DNA of 64,000 nt from Psychroserpens burtonensis DSM 12212. Lineage in GTDB: Bacteria; Bacteroidota; Bacteroidia; Flavobacteriales; Flavobacteriaceae. A program made the position numbers and the translations under genes. Below the pieces are notes generated by a model. It was not told the origin of the DNA. It ran no database searches and worked only from the letters and a program-made list of their open reading frames with translations. Positions 46,788-54,984 of this stretch are shown here, piece by piece (the first letter of the stretch is position 1; each line of letters starts with the position of its first letter). The DNA is taken from positions 62,001-126,000 of the forward strand of contig NZ_AUDE01000010.1 of NCBI RefSeq assembly GCF_000425305.1, read 5' to 3'.

Positions 46788-47795
46788 TCAACAAAAGAAA
46801 AAATAATCAACCATACTCAACATCTTCTGTGTGTTAAAATATGCTTTAATTTCTAGTTGAGCTTCTGTATTTGCAACGTTTACAACACTTTGAGGGTTTT
46901 TCAAGACCTTTAAATGTTCGAAATTATAGAGTAACTCATCATAAATATGTTTGCCTATTTTTTTGGGGTTATTGCAAATCCAGATAAATGGTATTTGTTT
47001 TTTCTGTAGAAGCTGAGCTACTTTTTTTCCTTTTTGGCCTGCTCCCCAAATTGTTAAAGGTCTTGAAGCATCATAATTAAGCTCTAAAAAATAATCGACT
47101 TTAAGTTCTAGAAAATGATTTTCGGCATAATGCTCGTCTGTACGTGAGGCTCTGGTGTTATAATCTCTCCAGTGATGCAAAACAGACGAACTTGGAATAC
47201 AGCTCATTTTATTTTTGTAAAACCGAAAGGCTAAATCATAATCTTCAGGATAACGATTTGGTGAAAAAGCGCCACATAGATTAAAATCATCACGATGCAT
47301 CATCCAACAAGGCGAAGGAATGACGCACTCTTTATAAATTTCAGAATAGTTTTTGCCTTTTTGTGTCAATCCGTTTAACCAGGATTCATATCTAGCATAA
47401 CCGTCACCAATACCACCATCACAAAAATAACTCACAAGACCTAATGAAACATGCTGTTTACCGTGAGTTTGTAAATCGTGAAGCATGATACCTAACTTAT
47501 CTGGGTGCATAATATCATCACTATCCATTCTTGTGATGTATGCACCATTACTTTTAGAATACGCTAAACGTAAGGCTTCAATAATACCTTGACCTGAATT
47601 GTTTAGCAATTTTATGCGTTTATCTATTTCCGCGAAAGCGAGAACAACATCATAACTATGGTCTGTTGAATGATCGTCTACGATGAGTAATTCCCAATTA
47701 GTATAGCTTTGATTAATTAAAGAGTCTATGCAATCTGTTAAATACAGTGCCGTATTTTTAAAAGGTGTAAGGATGCTAATTAAAGGTTTTTGCAT
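46788..47795 (-). CDS. Family 2 glycosyltransferase
   Basis: 335 residues from ATG 47795 (MQKPLISILTPFKNT); the frame upstream to TTG 47819 overlaps the promoter box. GT-A fold with the DxD-type metal motif ITRMDSDDIMHP (residues ~86-97) and the nucleotide-binding ELLIVDDHSTDHS. The C-terminal part (TIWGAGQKGKKVAQLLQ) looks like a small Rossmann-type appendage. Acceptor unknown. It stands by itself, between two divergent/convergent units. Confidence 0.88.
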   Translation of the reverse strand: MQKPLISILTPFKNTALYLTDCIDSLINQSYTNWELLIVDDHSTDHSYDVVLAFAEIDKRIKLLNNSGQGIIEALRLAYSKSNGAYITRMDSDDIMHPDKLGIMLHDLQTHGKQHVSLGLVSYFCDGGIGDGYARYESWLNGLTQKGKNYSEIYKECVIPSPCWMMHRDDFNLCGAFSPNRYPEDYDLAFRFYKNKMSCIPSSSVLHHWRDYNTRASRTDEHYAENHFLELKVDYFLELNYDASRPLTIWGAGQKGKKVAQLLQKKQIPFIWICNNPKKIGKHIYDELLYNFEHLKVLKNPQSVVNVANTEAQLEIKAYFNTQKMLSMVDYFFFC

Positions 47796-47799
47796 ATTA

Positions 47800-47807
47800 C
47801 AAAAATA
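47800..47807 (-). promoter_or_regulatory. -7 box very close to the GT2 start codon
   Basis: Reads TATTTTTG on the minus strand, only four bases before the ATG at 47795. Initiation five to seven bases downstream would fall at or in the start codon, so the mRNA may be leaderless. Confidence 0.4.
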
Positions 47808-47886
47808 CGATTTTAACAAAACCTTAGCTATATTAGTGGTAACAGATTGTAGTTTTGTGCGTCAAAAATAAAACTAATTACTATAC

Positions 47887-49776
47887 ATGAAACATATCTT
47901 ATCAACTTTTACTTTTGGCGCTTTGCTTTTATCTTGTGGAGGTTCAAAATCTACGGTTAATGATTTAGCAACTGCTAATCCAATTTCAACTTCAATTAAT
48001 TTATCTTCTGTAGTAGAAGATAGAGCACCTGTAATTATAAATCCCGGGCGATTTATCACAGAAACAGTGACTTATAGACTACCAAAAGTAGTACAAGGCA
48101 CCTACTCAATAAGTGATTTCGGAAAATATATAGATGCCTTCAAAGCTATTAATTACGAAGGGAATGACATGCAGACGACGCGAGTAGATGATAATACTTG
48201 GACGATTGCTAATGCCACAAATCTTGATAAAATTGAGTATTTGGTTAATGATACTTTTGACCAAGAATCTGTGGGTGGCATTGGGGGAGAAATACCATTT
48301 TCACCATCAGGAACAAACATAGAGCCAGATAATTACGTGCTGAACTTGCATGGTTTTATTGGATATTTTGATTCTTTAAAAAACGCACAATATACTTTAG
48401 ATGTTACGGCACCAGCAAGTTTTGTGCGCACATCTGCTTTACAAAACACCAACACAAAATCTAGTAGTGATGGTACTCAAATTACATCCTCTTATTTTGC
48501 ACCACGTTATTTTGATATTACAGATAACCCAATGATGTATGGTAAGTTAGATGTTGAAGAATTTATGGTGGGAGATATCAACATTGTATTAAGTGTGTAT
48601 TCTCCAAATAATGTGCATACAGCTGCCAGCATGAAAGAGACTGTTTATAAAATGATGGAAGCTCAAAAATCGTATTTAGGAGATGTTAATGCGACGCCTC
48701 GTTATGATATTTATTTGTATTTATCAGATGGAAGTGAAGGTTCTCCTAAAGGATTTGGTGCTTTAGAACATCATACATCTACAGTTGTAGTACTTATGGA
48801 ACAATCTACCAAAGAACAATTAGCAGCATCTATGGTTGATGTTGTTGCTCATGAATTTTTTCATATTGTAACACCATTGTCTGTACATTCTGAGGATGTG
48901 CACTACTTTGATTATTACGAGCCAACATTTTCAAAACATTTATGGATGTACGAAGGTGTGACAGAGTATTTTGCACAACACTTTCAAGTGTATGAAGGTT
49001 TAGTTGATCCTGAAACATTTTATAGTACTATGAATCAAAAGATTGGTATTTCTATGAGTATGGATGACACTATGAGTTTTACGACAATGAGTGAGAATGT
49101 TATTGATCAACCTTATGCAGCTAATTATGGTAATGTATATCAAAAAGGGGCTTTAATTGGGATGTGTATTGATATTTTAATGCGTGAAGAGAGTAATGGT
49201 AACAGAAGTATGTTATCTCTTATGAAGGAGTTGTCTGCTAAATACGGAAAAGAAAAACCGTTTGTTGATGATAATCTTATTGATGAGATTACTGCAATGA
49301 CATATCCATCTGTAGGTGAATTTTTAAATACACATGTGGTTGGAACAACTCCGATCAATTATGAGAAATTCTATGAAAAAGTAGGTTTAAGTTATAAAGA
49401 AGCACGAGTTGAGACGAATTATATTCAAGATGGAAAAGGATTTATATTTGATGGAGATCGTGAAAAAATGGTAATTTTCTTTTCTGACGGTGTGAAAAAC
49501 AATAGTTTTTGGGCAGATCAAGGAGTGTTACCAGGTGATGTTATTAAAACTATAAATGGAAATGCACTCACTATGCAAAATGCTCAAGCTATGATTGGTG
49601 GTATGTACCAATGGCAACCAGGACAAGAGATTAATGTAGTACTTGACCGAGATGGGAAAGAAATCATTATAAAAACGGCCTTGACACAATCTTTTACGAT
49701 GGCTAAAAAACTAGTAGAATCAGAAAATGCTACTGCTAAACAAATAGAAACGAGAAAAGCTTGGTTAAAAGGATAA
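47887..49776 (+). CDS. M61-family metalloprotease (glycyl aminopeptidase-like) lipoprotein
   Basis: 629 residues. Lipoprotein signal with lipobox ending LLLSC (Cys17). The gluzincin site is HEFFH (H322, E323, H326) with the third ligand glutamate in LWMYEGVTEYFA about 24 residues later; this is the M61 peptidase arrangement. The N-terminal beta domain (about 40-230) and a C-terminal PDZ domain (about 520-610, DQGVLPGDVIKTING) complete the family layout. It should sit on the periplasmic side of a membrane and trim peptides. A perfect terminator follows its stop. A -7-like box TAGTTTTG lies at 47850. Confidence 0.93.
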   Translation: MKHILSTFTFGALLLSCGGSKSTVNDLATANPISTSINLSSVVEDRAPVIINPGRFITETVTYRLPKVVQGTYSISDFGKYIDAFKAINYEGNDMQTTRVDDNTWTIANATNLDKIEYLVNDTFDQESVGGIGGEIPFSPSGTNIEPDNYVLNLHGFIGYFDSLKNAQYTLDVTAPASFVRTSALQNTNTKSSSDGTQITSSYFAPRYFDITDNPMMYGKLDVEEFMVGDINIVLSVYSPNNVHTAASMKETVYKMMEAQKSYLGDVNATPRYDIYLYLSDGSEGSPKGFGALEHHTSTVVVLMEQSTKEQLAASMVDVVAHEFFHIVTPLSVHSEDVHYFDYYEPTFSKHLWMYEGVTEYFAQHFQVYEGLVDPETFYSTMNQKIGISMSMDDTMSFTTMSENVIDQPYAANYGNVYQKGALIGMCIDILMREESNGNRSMLSLMKELSAKYGKEKPFVDDNLIDEITAMTYPSVGEFLNTHVVGTTPINYEKFYEKVGLSYKEARVETNYIQDGKGFIFDGDREKMVIFFSDGVKNNSFWADQGVLPGDVIKTINGNALTMQNAQAMIGGMYQWQPGQEINVVLDRDGKEIIIKTALTQSFTMAKKLVESENATAKQIETRKAWLKG

Positions 49777-49795
49777 TCAAGTTTTAAAGTAGTCT

Positions 49796-49838
49796 AAAAA
49801 AAGCTGATACACATTATAATGTGTATCAGCTTTTTTTT
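49796..49838. terminator. Bidirectional terminator
   Basis: GCTGATACACAT (49803-49814) pairs perfectly with ATGTGTATCAGC (49819-49830), with A-run before and T8 after. It separates the M61 gene from the convergent histidine kinase gene. Confidence 0.95.
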
Positions 49839-49869
49839 ATCAATCTTCGTAAGTTTTAAATGTTTTTTT

Positions 49870-51066
49870 TTATTCGCTTTGTTTAAGTAATGTAAACGTA
49901 AAGGTGCTTCCAATATTTTCTTTAGACGTGACCGATATTTCTCCACCCAACTTCTCGACTAAATCTTTTACTGTACTTAATCCAATTCCTGTGCTGGATT
50001 TTCCGAAGTCATTTTTAACGGTTTTAAAGATCTCAAAGATATAAGCTTGTTTATTTTTTGGGATTCCAATGCCATTATCTGTCACATTGAATATATGATT
50101 AAAGATATCTGCCTCATATGTGATTTCTACTAATCGTTTTGATTTATCATTGTATTTTAGGGCATTATCAATTAAGTTTATTAAGATTTGTGATAAGGCT
50201 GCTTTATTAACATTAGTAATAATGAGACCTTGTGGTGAACTTAATTCGTCTGTTTTAGAAGTAAGTATTTGTCTGATATCTTCGCAAAGATTATCTAAAC
50301 TCAAATTTTCTAGCTTAGATTTTAATAGTTCGTCGGCTTTATAATGTAATAAAATACCATCGATATAATCTTTTAATACGGTAGTTGATTCTCCTATATA
50401 ATCTAAATATTGAATGGAATCTCCAGATAATTTGTGTTTATTCTCATTACGTAATAAATCGGTTAGCGAGATAATATTTGATAGAGGTGATTTTAAATCA
50501 TGAGACACATGACTGGCAAATGACTTTAGTTGTTTATTACGCTTTTCTAATTCTTGTTTTGCTTTTTTGAGTATTTCATTTTTTTTTCGAAGTTCAAAGA
50601 TGTTAACAACCTGTTTGCTGAGTGTTTTTAAAGCATCAATTTGATGTTCATTAATCTCTCTTGGTTTATGGTCAAAAACACAAATACTTCCAAGAGAAAG
50701 GCCTTCTGGGTTGACCAGAGGAACACCTGCGTAAAATATAGCTTCTTGATCTAAAACTAATGGGTTATCTTTAAACCGCTCGTCTAAACGAGCATCTGGT
50801 ATGATTAAAATATCGTCTTCTAAAATAGTATGACCACAAAAAGAAATTTTTCTTGGATATTCGTTAAATGGAAATCCATAATGAGATTTGAAGAAATTAC
50901 GGTCTCCATCAAGTATTGTAATTAATGAAATAGGGACATCACAAATGGTAGCTACTAATCTGGTGATATTATCATAATCACTTTCTGGAAGTGTGTCTAA
51001 AATATTATAAGATTTAACAGCATTTAAACGCTGTATCTCATTTAAGGGTAATTTTGGGGTTTGCAT
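49870..51066 (-). CDS. GAF-domain sensor histidine kinase
   Basis: 398 residues, cytoplasmic, no membrane helix. An N-terminal GAF domain (about 15-155; ISLITILDGDRNFFKSHYG, FYAGVPLVNPEGLSLGSICV) is followed by a coiled-coil linker, a HisKA dimerisation helix with the phospho-acceptor H189 in SHVSHDLKSPLSN, and a HATPase_c domain with N box LIDNALKY, G1 DNGIGIP and G2 STGIGLST. No response regulator gene is adjacent, so its partner is elsewhere. It reads as a light- or redox-type cytoplasmic sensor, but the ligand is unknown. Downstream of the truncated DUF2400 gene by 64 bp. Confidence 0.9.
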   Translation of the reverse strand: MQTPKLPLNEIQRLNAVKSYNILDTLPESDYDNITRLVATICDVPISLITILDGDRNFFKSHYGFPFNEYPRKISFCGHTILEDDILIIPDARLDERFKDNPLVLDQEAIFYAGVPLVNPEGLSLGSICVFDHKPREINEHQIDALKTLSKQVVNIFELRKKNEILKKAKQELEKRNKQLKSFASHVSHDLKSPLSNIISLTDLLRNENKHKLSGDSIQYLDYIGESTTVLKDYIDGILLHYKADELLKSKLENLSLDNLCEDIRQILTSKTDELSSPQGLIITNVNKAALSQILINLIDNALKYNDKSKRLVEITYEADIFNHIFNVTDNGIGIPKNKQAYIFEIFKTVKNDFGKSSTGIGLSTVKDLVEKLGGEISVTSKENIGSTFTFTLLKQSE

Positions 51067-51129
51067 ATATAAAGTTAATTTGCTATCAAATTAAATACGT
51101 AAAAAATAATAGGTTGGTTTTATTTTAAT

Positions 51130-51414
51130 TTAAAATCCTTCAAAAACGCCCAATCCAAATAAGGCGAAATCATATTTTACAGGATCTCTAGAGTCTAGTT
51201 TTCGTAAGGCTATATCAAGTTCTAAAACTGCTTTACCATCATTTTGTTTTCGTTTGAGAAGTTTTAATTTTCTTGCAACATTCCCAGAATGTACGTCTAA
51301 AGGACATGATAATAGCGCAGGAGAGATGCGTTTCCAAATCCCAAAATCTACACCATTATTATCCTGTCTCACCATCCACCGTAAATACATGTTTAAATGT
51401 ATAATAAATGCTGC
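51130..51414 (-). pseudogene. 3' fragment of a DUF2400 (TIGR02757) gene cut by element insertion
   Basis: The minus-strand frame from 51390 to 51130 encodes MYLRWMVRQDNNGVDFGIW...LDVHSGNVARKLKLLKRKQND...DPVKYDFALFGLGV, which is the C-terminal third of the TIGR02757/DUF2400 family (usual length about 250 aa). In family members the preceding residues read roughly 'KRLN' before MYLRWM; here the frame reads HLN and runs into unrelated sequence and a stop at 51417-51415. So the family homology breaks at about 51394-51400. The recombinase gene ends just 22 bp further. Not functional as it stands. The start codon at 51390 is only an internal methionine. Confidence 0.85.
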
Positions 51415-51421
51415 TTAGTGA

Positions 51422-53203
51422 TTAATCAAATATAATCAACTCATTTTTGGTTATTTTGATTGTATCAAGATAGCCAAACTCCATCTGAACATAGTCTTTA
51501 TTTTGATTTTGTTCATCAGATTTCTTTAGTCGGTCTATTAATTCTTCAAAATGCTGTTTTCTGTAAGGGTCGCTATCCATAAAATCTTTGAATTCTTTGG
51601 GGATTGTAAACCCAGGTATTGTATTCGTTAAAGTATTTGATGTTTTTTGATAGCCAATAAGATTATATTGAATTAATTGCTGATTTGTTTTCCAAACAGA
51701 CGTTTCATTAAACCCTTTATATTTTATTACAAACCAAAACTCACCATTCTTCTCATGTGGAATATACATAACTTCAATACTTTCTATTAGTTGCTGTACT
51801 GTAGCTTTTATAGCCTCAAATCCTGAATCAATTTTAAAACCTTCTATCGCACTATTAACTCTCGTCAGTCTATTATTATCATTCTGTATTGATAATTCAG
51901 TCTTAACCTGTTCTAATGATTCCTTATACTTAAATACTTTATCTTTAGCTTCTTTGTACTTAGCTTTTAATCTAGCATCATTAGATAAATCATCCTCATC
52001 CTCAAATAAATAATTAAACGCTTTAGTTTCTAACTTTTCAGCAGATTTTAATTTCCTAATCAGCTCATTGTTCTTAAAAGTCAATGTATCAATTTCGACA
52101 GTATCTACTTCAATATTATTTAGTCGTTTCTGGAGGTTTTTGCTCAAAAATAAATGCTTGATAATAAAAGTCTCAAATCTAGGAATATTGAAACCTTTAC
52201 CACCTTTGCAGACATGTAAAGGTGCTTGTTTTCCAGAACAGATATATTGATTCCTTCTGTCTGACAATCTTCTTTTGCCTTTATACATAAATCCGCATTC
52301 CTTGCAAAAAACGAGTCCATTTAACAAATACTTATAAATTGGTTTCTTTCCTGATTTTGTCCGTTTATTCTTCTTTAGATTCTTTTGAATAGCGTTGTAT
52401 TCATTTAATGATATTATTGCAAGATGTGGCAATGAAATTTCTTCTTTATTCCAAATATGAATACCAGCATATAATTTTTTCTTTAAGATACCATGTATTG
52501 TAGAACCCCACCATAACTTATTTTTATGCTTTATTTTTATACCTGTACTGACTTCGATAGTTGTTCTATGTTTATTAAGTTTTGCAAATCTTGTTGGTAC
52601 ATTTAATTCATTTAATTTCTTTGCAATACTATAAGCTCCAATTCCATTTAACGACCATTCAAAAATATTCTTGACAATCTTAATCTCCTCAGATTCATGT
52701 ACCATTAATCCATTATCATCTTTGGTAATACCATAAGCATTAACACCATGAGTTTTGCCTTTAAGAGCGTTTCGATAAAAGGCAACTTTAACAGCATCTG
52801 AAGTTTTATCTGAATGCATTTCGTTGAAAACAGAAAGTAAATTCGCCATTGCTCTATTAGTGGTAGAGTCTAAGTCATAAAATTTACCCTCAGGATACCA
52901 TTTCGCACCAACATTCAAAATTGTGGAAACAAAATATCGCCATGTATCAGGATTACGTTCTATTCTATCTTGATGGATAGCGAAAACATGTGTGATTTTT
53001 TTTGCTTTAATATCTCCAATAAATCTATGAAATTCATCACGAGAAAATATTTCAGCTTTTCCAGATACATTAATATCTTTATATACTTCATATTTCATTT
53101 CTAATTTACCAGAAAATTCGATTCCTCGCTCTTCCTGATACTCAATACTGGTATCTATACCATCCATTTTGTCTCCTGATATTCTGCAATAAATTCCTAC
53201 CAT
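51422..53203 (-). CDS. Large serine recombinase (site-specific integrase)
   Basis: 593 residues. N-terminal resolvase catalytic domain (about 1-140) with nucleophile S9 in GIYCRISGD and the R-rich active site (HQDRIERN, SVFNEMHSDKTS). Then the recombinase domain PF07508 (about 150-270; YGITKDD, WWGSTIHGILKKKLYAG) and the zinc ribbon (FCKECGFMYKGKRR...YICSGK...HVC). A coiled coil (about 370-450) and a C-terminal beta part follow. It should catalyse integration and, with a partner, excision. It ends about 20 bp from the DUF2400 junction, which is presumably its attL. The start codon lies in the loop of an inverted repeat. Confidence 0.92.
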   Translation of the reverse strand: MVGIYCRISGDKMDGIDTSIEYQEERGIEFSGKLEMKYEVYKDINVSGKAEIFSRDEFHRFIGDIKAKKITHVFAIHQDRIERNPDTWRYFVSTILNVGAKWYPEGKFYDLDSTTNRAMANLLSVFNEMHSDKTSDAVKVAFYRNALKGKTHGVNAYGITKDDNGLMVHESEEIKIVKNIFEWSLNGIGAYSIAKKLNELNVPTRFAKLNKHRTTIEVSTGIKIKHKNKLWWGSTIHGILKKKLYAGIHIWNKEEISLPHLAIISLNEYNAIQKNLKKNKRTKSGKKPIYKYLLNGLVFCKECGFMYKGKRRLSDRRNQYICSGKQAPLHVCKGGKGFNIPRFETFIIKHLFLSKNLQKRLNNIEVDTVEIDTLTFKNNELIRKLKSAEKLETKAFNYLFEDEDDLSNDARLKAKYKEAKDKVFKYKESLEQVKTELSIQNDNNRLTRVNSAIEGFKIDSGFEAIKATVQQLIESIEVMYIPHEKNGEFWFVIKYKGFNETSVWKTNQQLIQYNLIGYQKTSNTLTNTIPGFTIPKEFKDFMDSDPYRKQHFEELIDRLKKSDEQNQNKDYVQMEFGYLDTIKITKNELIIFD

Positions 53204-53219
53204 ATAATGATTATTGCAG
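53184..53219. repeat. Inverted repeat around the recombinase start codon
   Basis: CTGCAATAA (53184-53192) and TTATTGCAG (53211-53219) are perfect complements separated by 18 bp that contain the recombinase ATG (53203). As DNA it could be a self-repression operator; as RNA it would fold the start codon into a hairpin loop. Confidence 0.6.
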
Positions 53220-53265
53220 TAAAGGTAATAATATAATTTATGTAGTTAGTATAGGCTGCATTAAA

Positions 53266-53406
53266 TTAGATAGCTACAGCGGTTAACATTCTTCCAGTTG
53301 GATACATTTTTTTAGCTATTATTAAAGCATTGTTTGTACTTGTAGCTGTAACCACAATTTCAGTTCGTTTAGAGTTAAATATTGCTTTGACTTTAAAATT
53401 TCTCAT
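53266..53406 (-). CDS. 46-aa protein of the element
   Basis: ATG 53406 to TAA 53268-53266; product starts MRNFKVKAIFNSKRTEIVV and ends MLTAVAI. Its first bases overlap the end of the upstream 57-aa gene. The pattern of a short beta hairpin, then 'A-x-T-x-x-N-A-L-x-I-A-K-x-x-Y-P' (TSTNNALIIAKKMYPTG), is shared by tiny proteins common on plasmids and integrative elements. I cannot name a function. Upstream of the recombinase gene (62 bp) on the same strand, so probably in its transcript. Confidence 0.6.
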   Translation of the reverse strand: MRNFKVKAIFNSKRTEIVVTATSTNNALIIAKKMYPTGRMLTAVAI

Positions 53407-53566
53407 CAATTAATTTTTTAATTTTTTCTCTGTAATTATTTATTTGAATTCTTAATTCAAGAATTTCTTTTTCATTTTGAAGGTTTTGTAATTTATTAGG
53501 GTCTTTTTCTAATGAAATTGCATGTTTAGTTAATTCTATCTTATTTTTTATTTCAATATTATTCAT
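53393..53566 (-). CDS. 57-aa coiled-coil protein of the element
   Basis: ATG 53566 to TAA 53395-53393; product MNNIEIKNKIELTKHAIS... ending KKLIDEKF. It is entirely helical and charged with heptads (LQNLQNEKEILELRIQIN), a likely coiled coil. It overlaps the 46-aa gene by 14 bp (shifted frame), an arrangement usual for translational coupling. No homologue recognised. Confidence 0.6.
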   Translation of the reverse strand: MNNIEIKNKIELTKHAISLEKDPNKLQNLQNEKEILELRIQINNYREKIKKLIDEKF

Positions 53567-53590
53567 AGATGGGATTGGTTTTAAACTAAA

Positions 53591-53681
53591 CCACCTAAAA
53601 GACGCTTAAAACTTCGATTTTAAACAATTGCATGTTAGCTCTAACTTGTGACAATTTGTTGTAAATTATATCTTTAGGTGG
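53591..53681. repeat. Inverted repeat flanking a non-coding stretch
   Basis: CCACCTAAAAGA (53591-53602) is nearly complementary to TCTTTAGGTGG (53671-53681), with one extra A. The 68 bp between them are AT-rich and hold no gene. It lies in the 140-bp gap between the 57-aa and 82-aa genes and could be an RNA structure, an operator pair or part of an origin; nothing decides. Confidence 0.4.
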
Positions 53682-53708
53682 GAATGTGGTTTTATTACAC
53701 TTGGTCAG

Positions 53709-53957
53709 TTACGTGAAAGTCGGAGGATACTGCGCTGCGTTTATAAGACGCTCATTTGAGTATATATGTTCACACACAATTAATTCAGATAATTGATTAT
53801 TCTTATATAACCACATCAATTCTTGTATTAATGAATCTTCTGAAGTGTCAGCTGATTCTTCGTGCTTTGTCGTTACATAATTGATTAGTAATTGTCTCGT
53901 TAAAGGAGTGTAAATCAGTTCAATTTCATCCATTGTTTCTTCATTGTAATTTTTCAT
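53709..53957 (-). CDS. 82-aa acidic protein, unknown
   Basis: Product begins MKNYNEETMDEIELIYTPL and ends AAQYPPTFT; strongly acidic (EESADTSEDS) with a predicted helix (LIQELMWLYKNNQLSELIV). Begins 4 bp after the HTH-HUH gene stop on the same strand, so the two are surely co-transcribed. Acidic small proteins beside DNA-processing enzymes can be regulators or DNA mimics, but nothing here proves that. Confidence 0.65.
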   Translation of the reverse strand: MKNYNEETMDEIELIYTPLTRQLLINYVTTKHEESADTSEDSLIQELMWLYKNNQLSELIVCEHIYSNERLINAAQYPPTFT

Positions 53958-53961
53958 AATT

Positions 53962-54528
53962 TTATTTATTTAAGTATCTTACTGCTTGAGATTTCTTCAT
54001 CATTTCTTCTACCTGAAGTCTGTAAGCATTTTTATTAAGGTATTTGCATAGTATTTTATCTACCTCGTTTGTTAATTCATTTTTACTTGCATTTGATAAA
54101 ATGTGAACATGATTAAGTCCTCTCTTAGTCTTCTCAATGCAATAGTAAAATGAGTTATTATTGAATTTAATCATTACCTCATTTATTAATTGTTGGTGAT
54201 AATCTTTTGAATACTTTTCAGCCATACACCATGTAATAAAAGTTTTCCAATCATAGTTGCTAAGAGTAAGAGTTCTAGGTTTGTATTTAGGCATAAATTC
54301 GTCTACGAGGGTATAATGTATCTTCCATTTCCTGTTCTTCTTTACAAGTAGTGATGGAACATCTTCATATTTTTTCTTCAGTTTATTTATTCTATATCTA
54401 AAGGTTCTTTCACTTATTCCTGTGATATTAATAATGTCATTATATGAGTAATATTTTCTTTGCTTTCTATTCTCATAAAAATCATCTAATTGTTGGTTAA
54501 AAGTATTTTTATCTGTTTTCTGTTTCAT
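53962..54528 (-). CDS. Compact HTH plus HUH-motif (Rep-like) protein
   Basis: 188 residues. Residues 26-52 (KYYSYNDIINITGISERTFRYRIN, read in pieces) form a helix-turn-helix. The C-terminal 100 residues carry the three marks of a rolling-circle replication or relaxase nuclease: motif 1 TLTLSN (about 86-91), motif 2 NHVHIL with the HUH pair H140/H142, and motif 3 AVRYLNK with Y185 and K188 (YxxK) at the very C-terminus. Typical phage and plasmid Rep proteins continue past motif 3; this one ends there. It may nick an origin on the element, or regulate. The motif reading is mine and needs a structure check. Confidence 0.55.
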   Translation of the reverse strand: MKQKTDKNTFNQQLDDFYENRKQRKYYSYNDIINITGISERTFRYRINKLKKKYEDVPSLLVKKNRKWKIHYTLVDEFMPKYKPRTLTLSNYDWKTFITWCMAEKYSKDYHQQLINEVMIKFNNNSFYYCIEKTKRGLNHVHILSNASKNELTNEVDKILCKYLNKNAYRLQVEEMMKKSQAVRYLNK

Positions 54529-54984
54529 GGTTATATTTTGTCTATTATCAGGATTAAGAAGTTTTGGTCTATCTTACTTCCTTTAATATAAATATGCACC
54601 TGCACTAGTAAAAACCTTCAGTAACCAATATTTTTTACGGATTGTTTTATAACCAACTGAATTTCAATAATATAAATTTTTGATTTAGTTGAAAATAATT
54701 TTAAACTGACTAATTTTAGTGTAGAAAACTCTAATTTAGATTTGCACGTCAAATACTAAAAAACTTGATTTAAGGTATAGTTGCTTTGTAAAAAGACTTT
54801 AATACAATATTACCTCAACTTATTCCAAAACTCTTTTGACAATAACTCACCATGAATAATTAAGATTGTATTTTACAGTAGGTTTTAACGTGTTGTAATC
54901 TTTTTTACCTAAACGTTAACTAATAAATTCGTAACGATAACTAATCATATTTGATTACTTTAGATTAATGAGTTAGATTTATAT
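54529..54984. other. Divergent intergenic region holding the control sites
   Basis: 456 bp between the HTH-HUH gene and the LytTR gene, very AT-rich. No gene was found. The only striking structure is the LytTR-type direct repeat pair at 54913-54945. No clear TAnnTTTG box was found near the LytTR gene (nearest TACTTTAG near 54955 and TAGATTTA near 54973). Confidence 0.5.
54913..54945 (+). promoter_or_regulatory. Direct repeats with LytTR-box geometry
   Basis: ACGTTAACTAAT (54913-54924) and ACGATAACTAAT (54934-54945): 12-bp repeats with one mismatch, start-to-start distance 21 bp. LytTR regulators bind pairs of about 9-bp repeats separated by 12-13 bp, so both lie on one helix face. They lie 40-72 bp before the LytTR gene, which suggests autoregulation. 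Confidence 0.55.
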
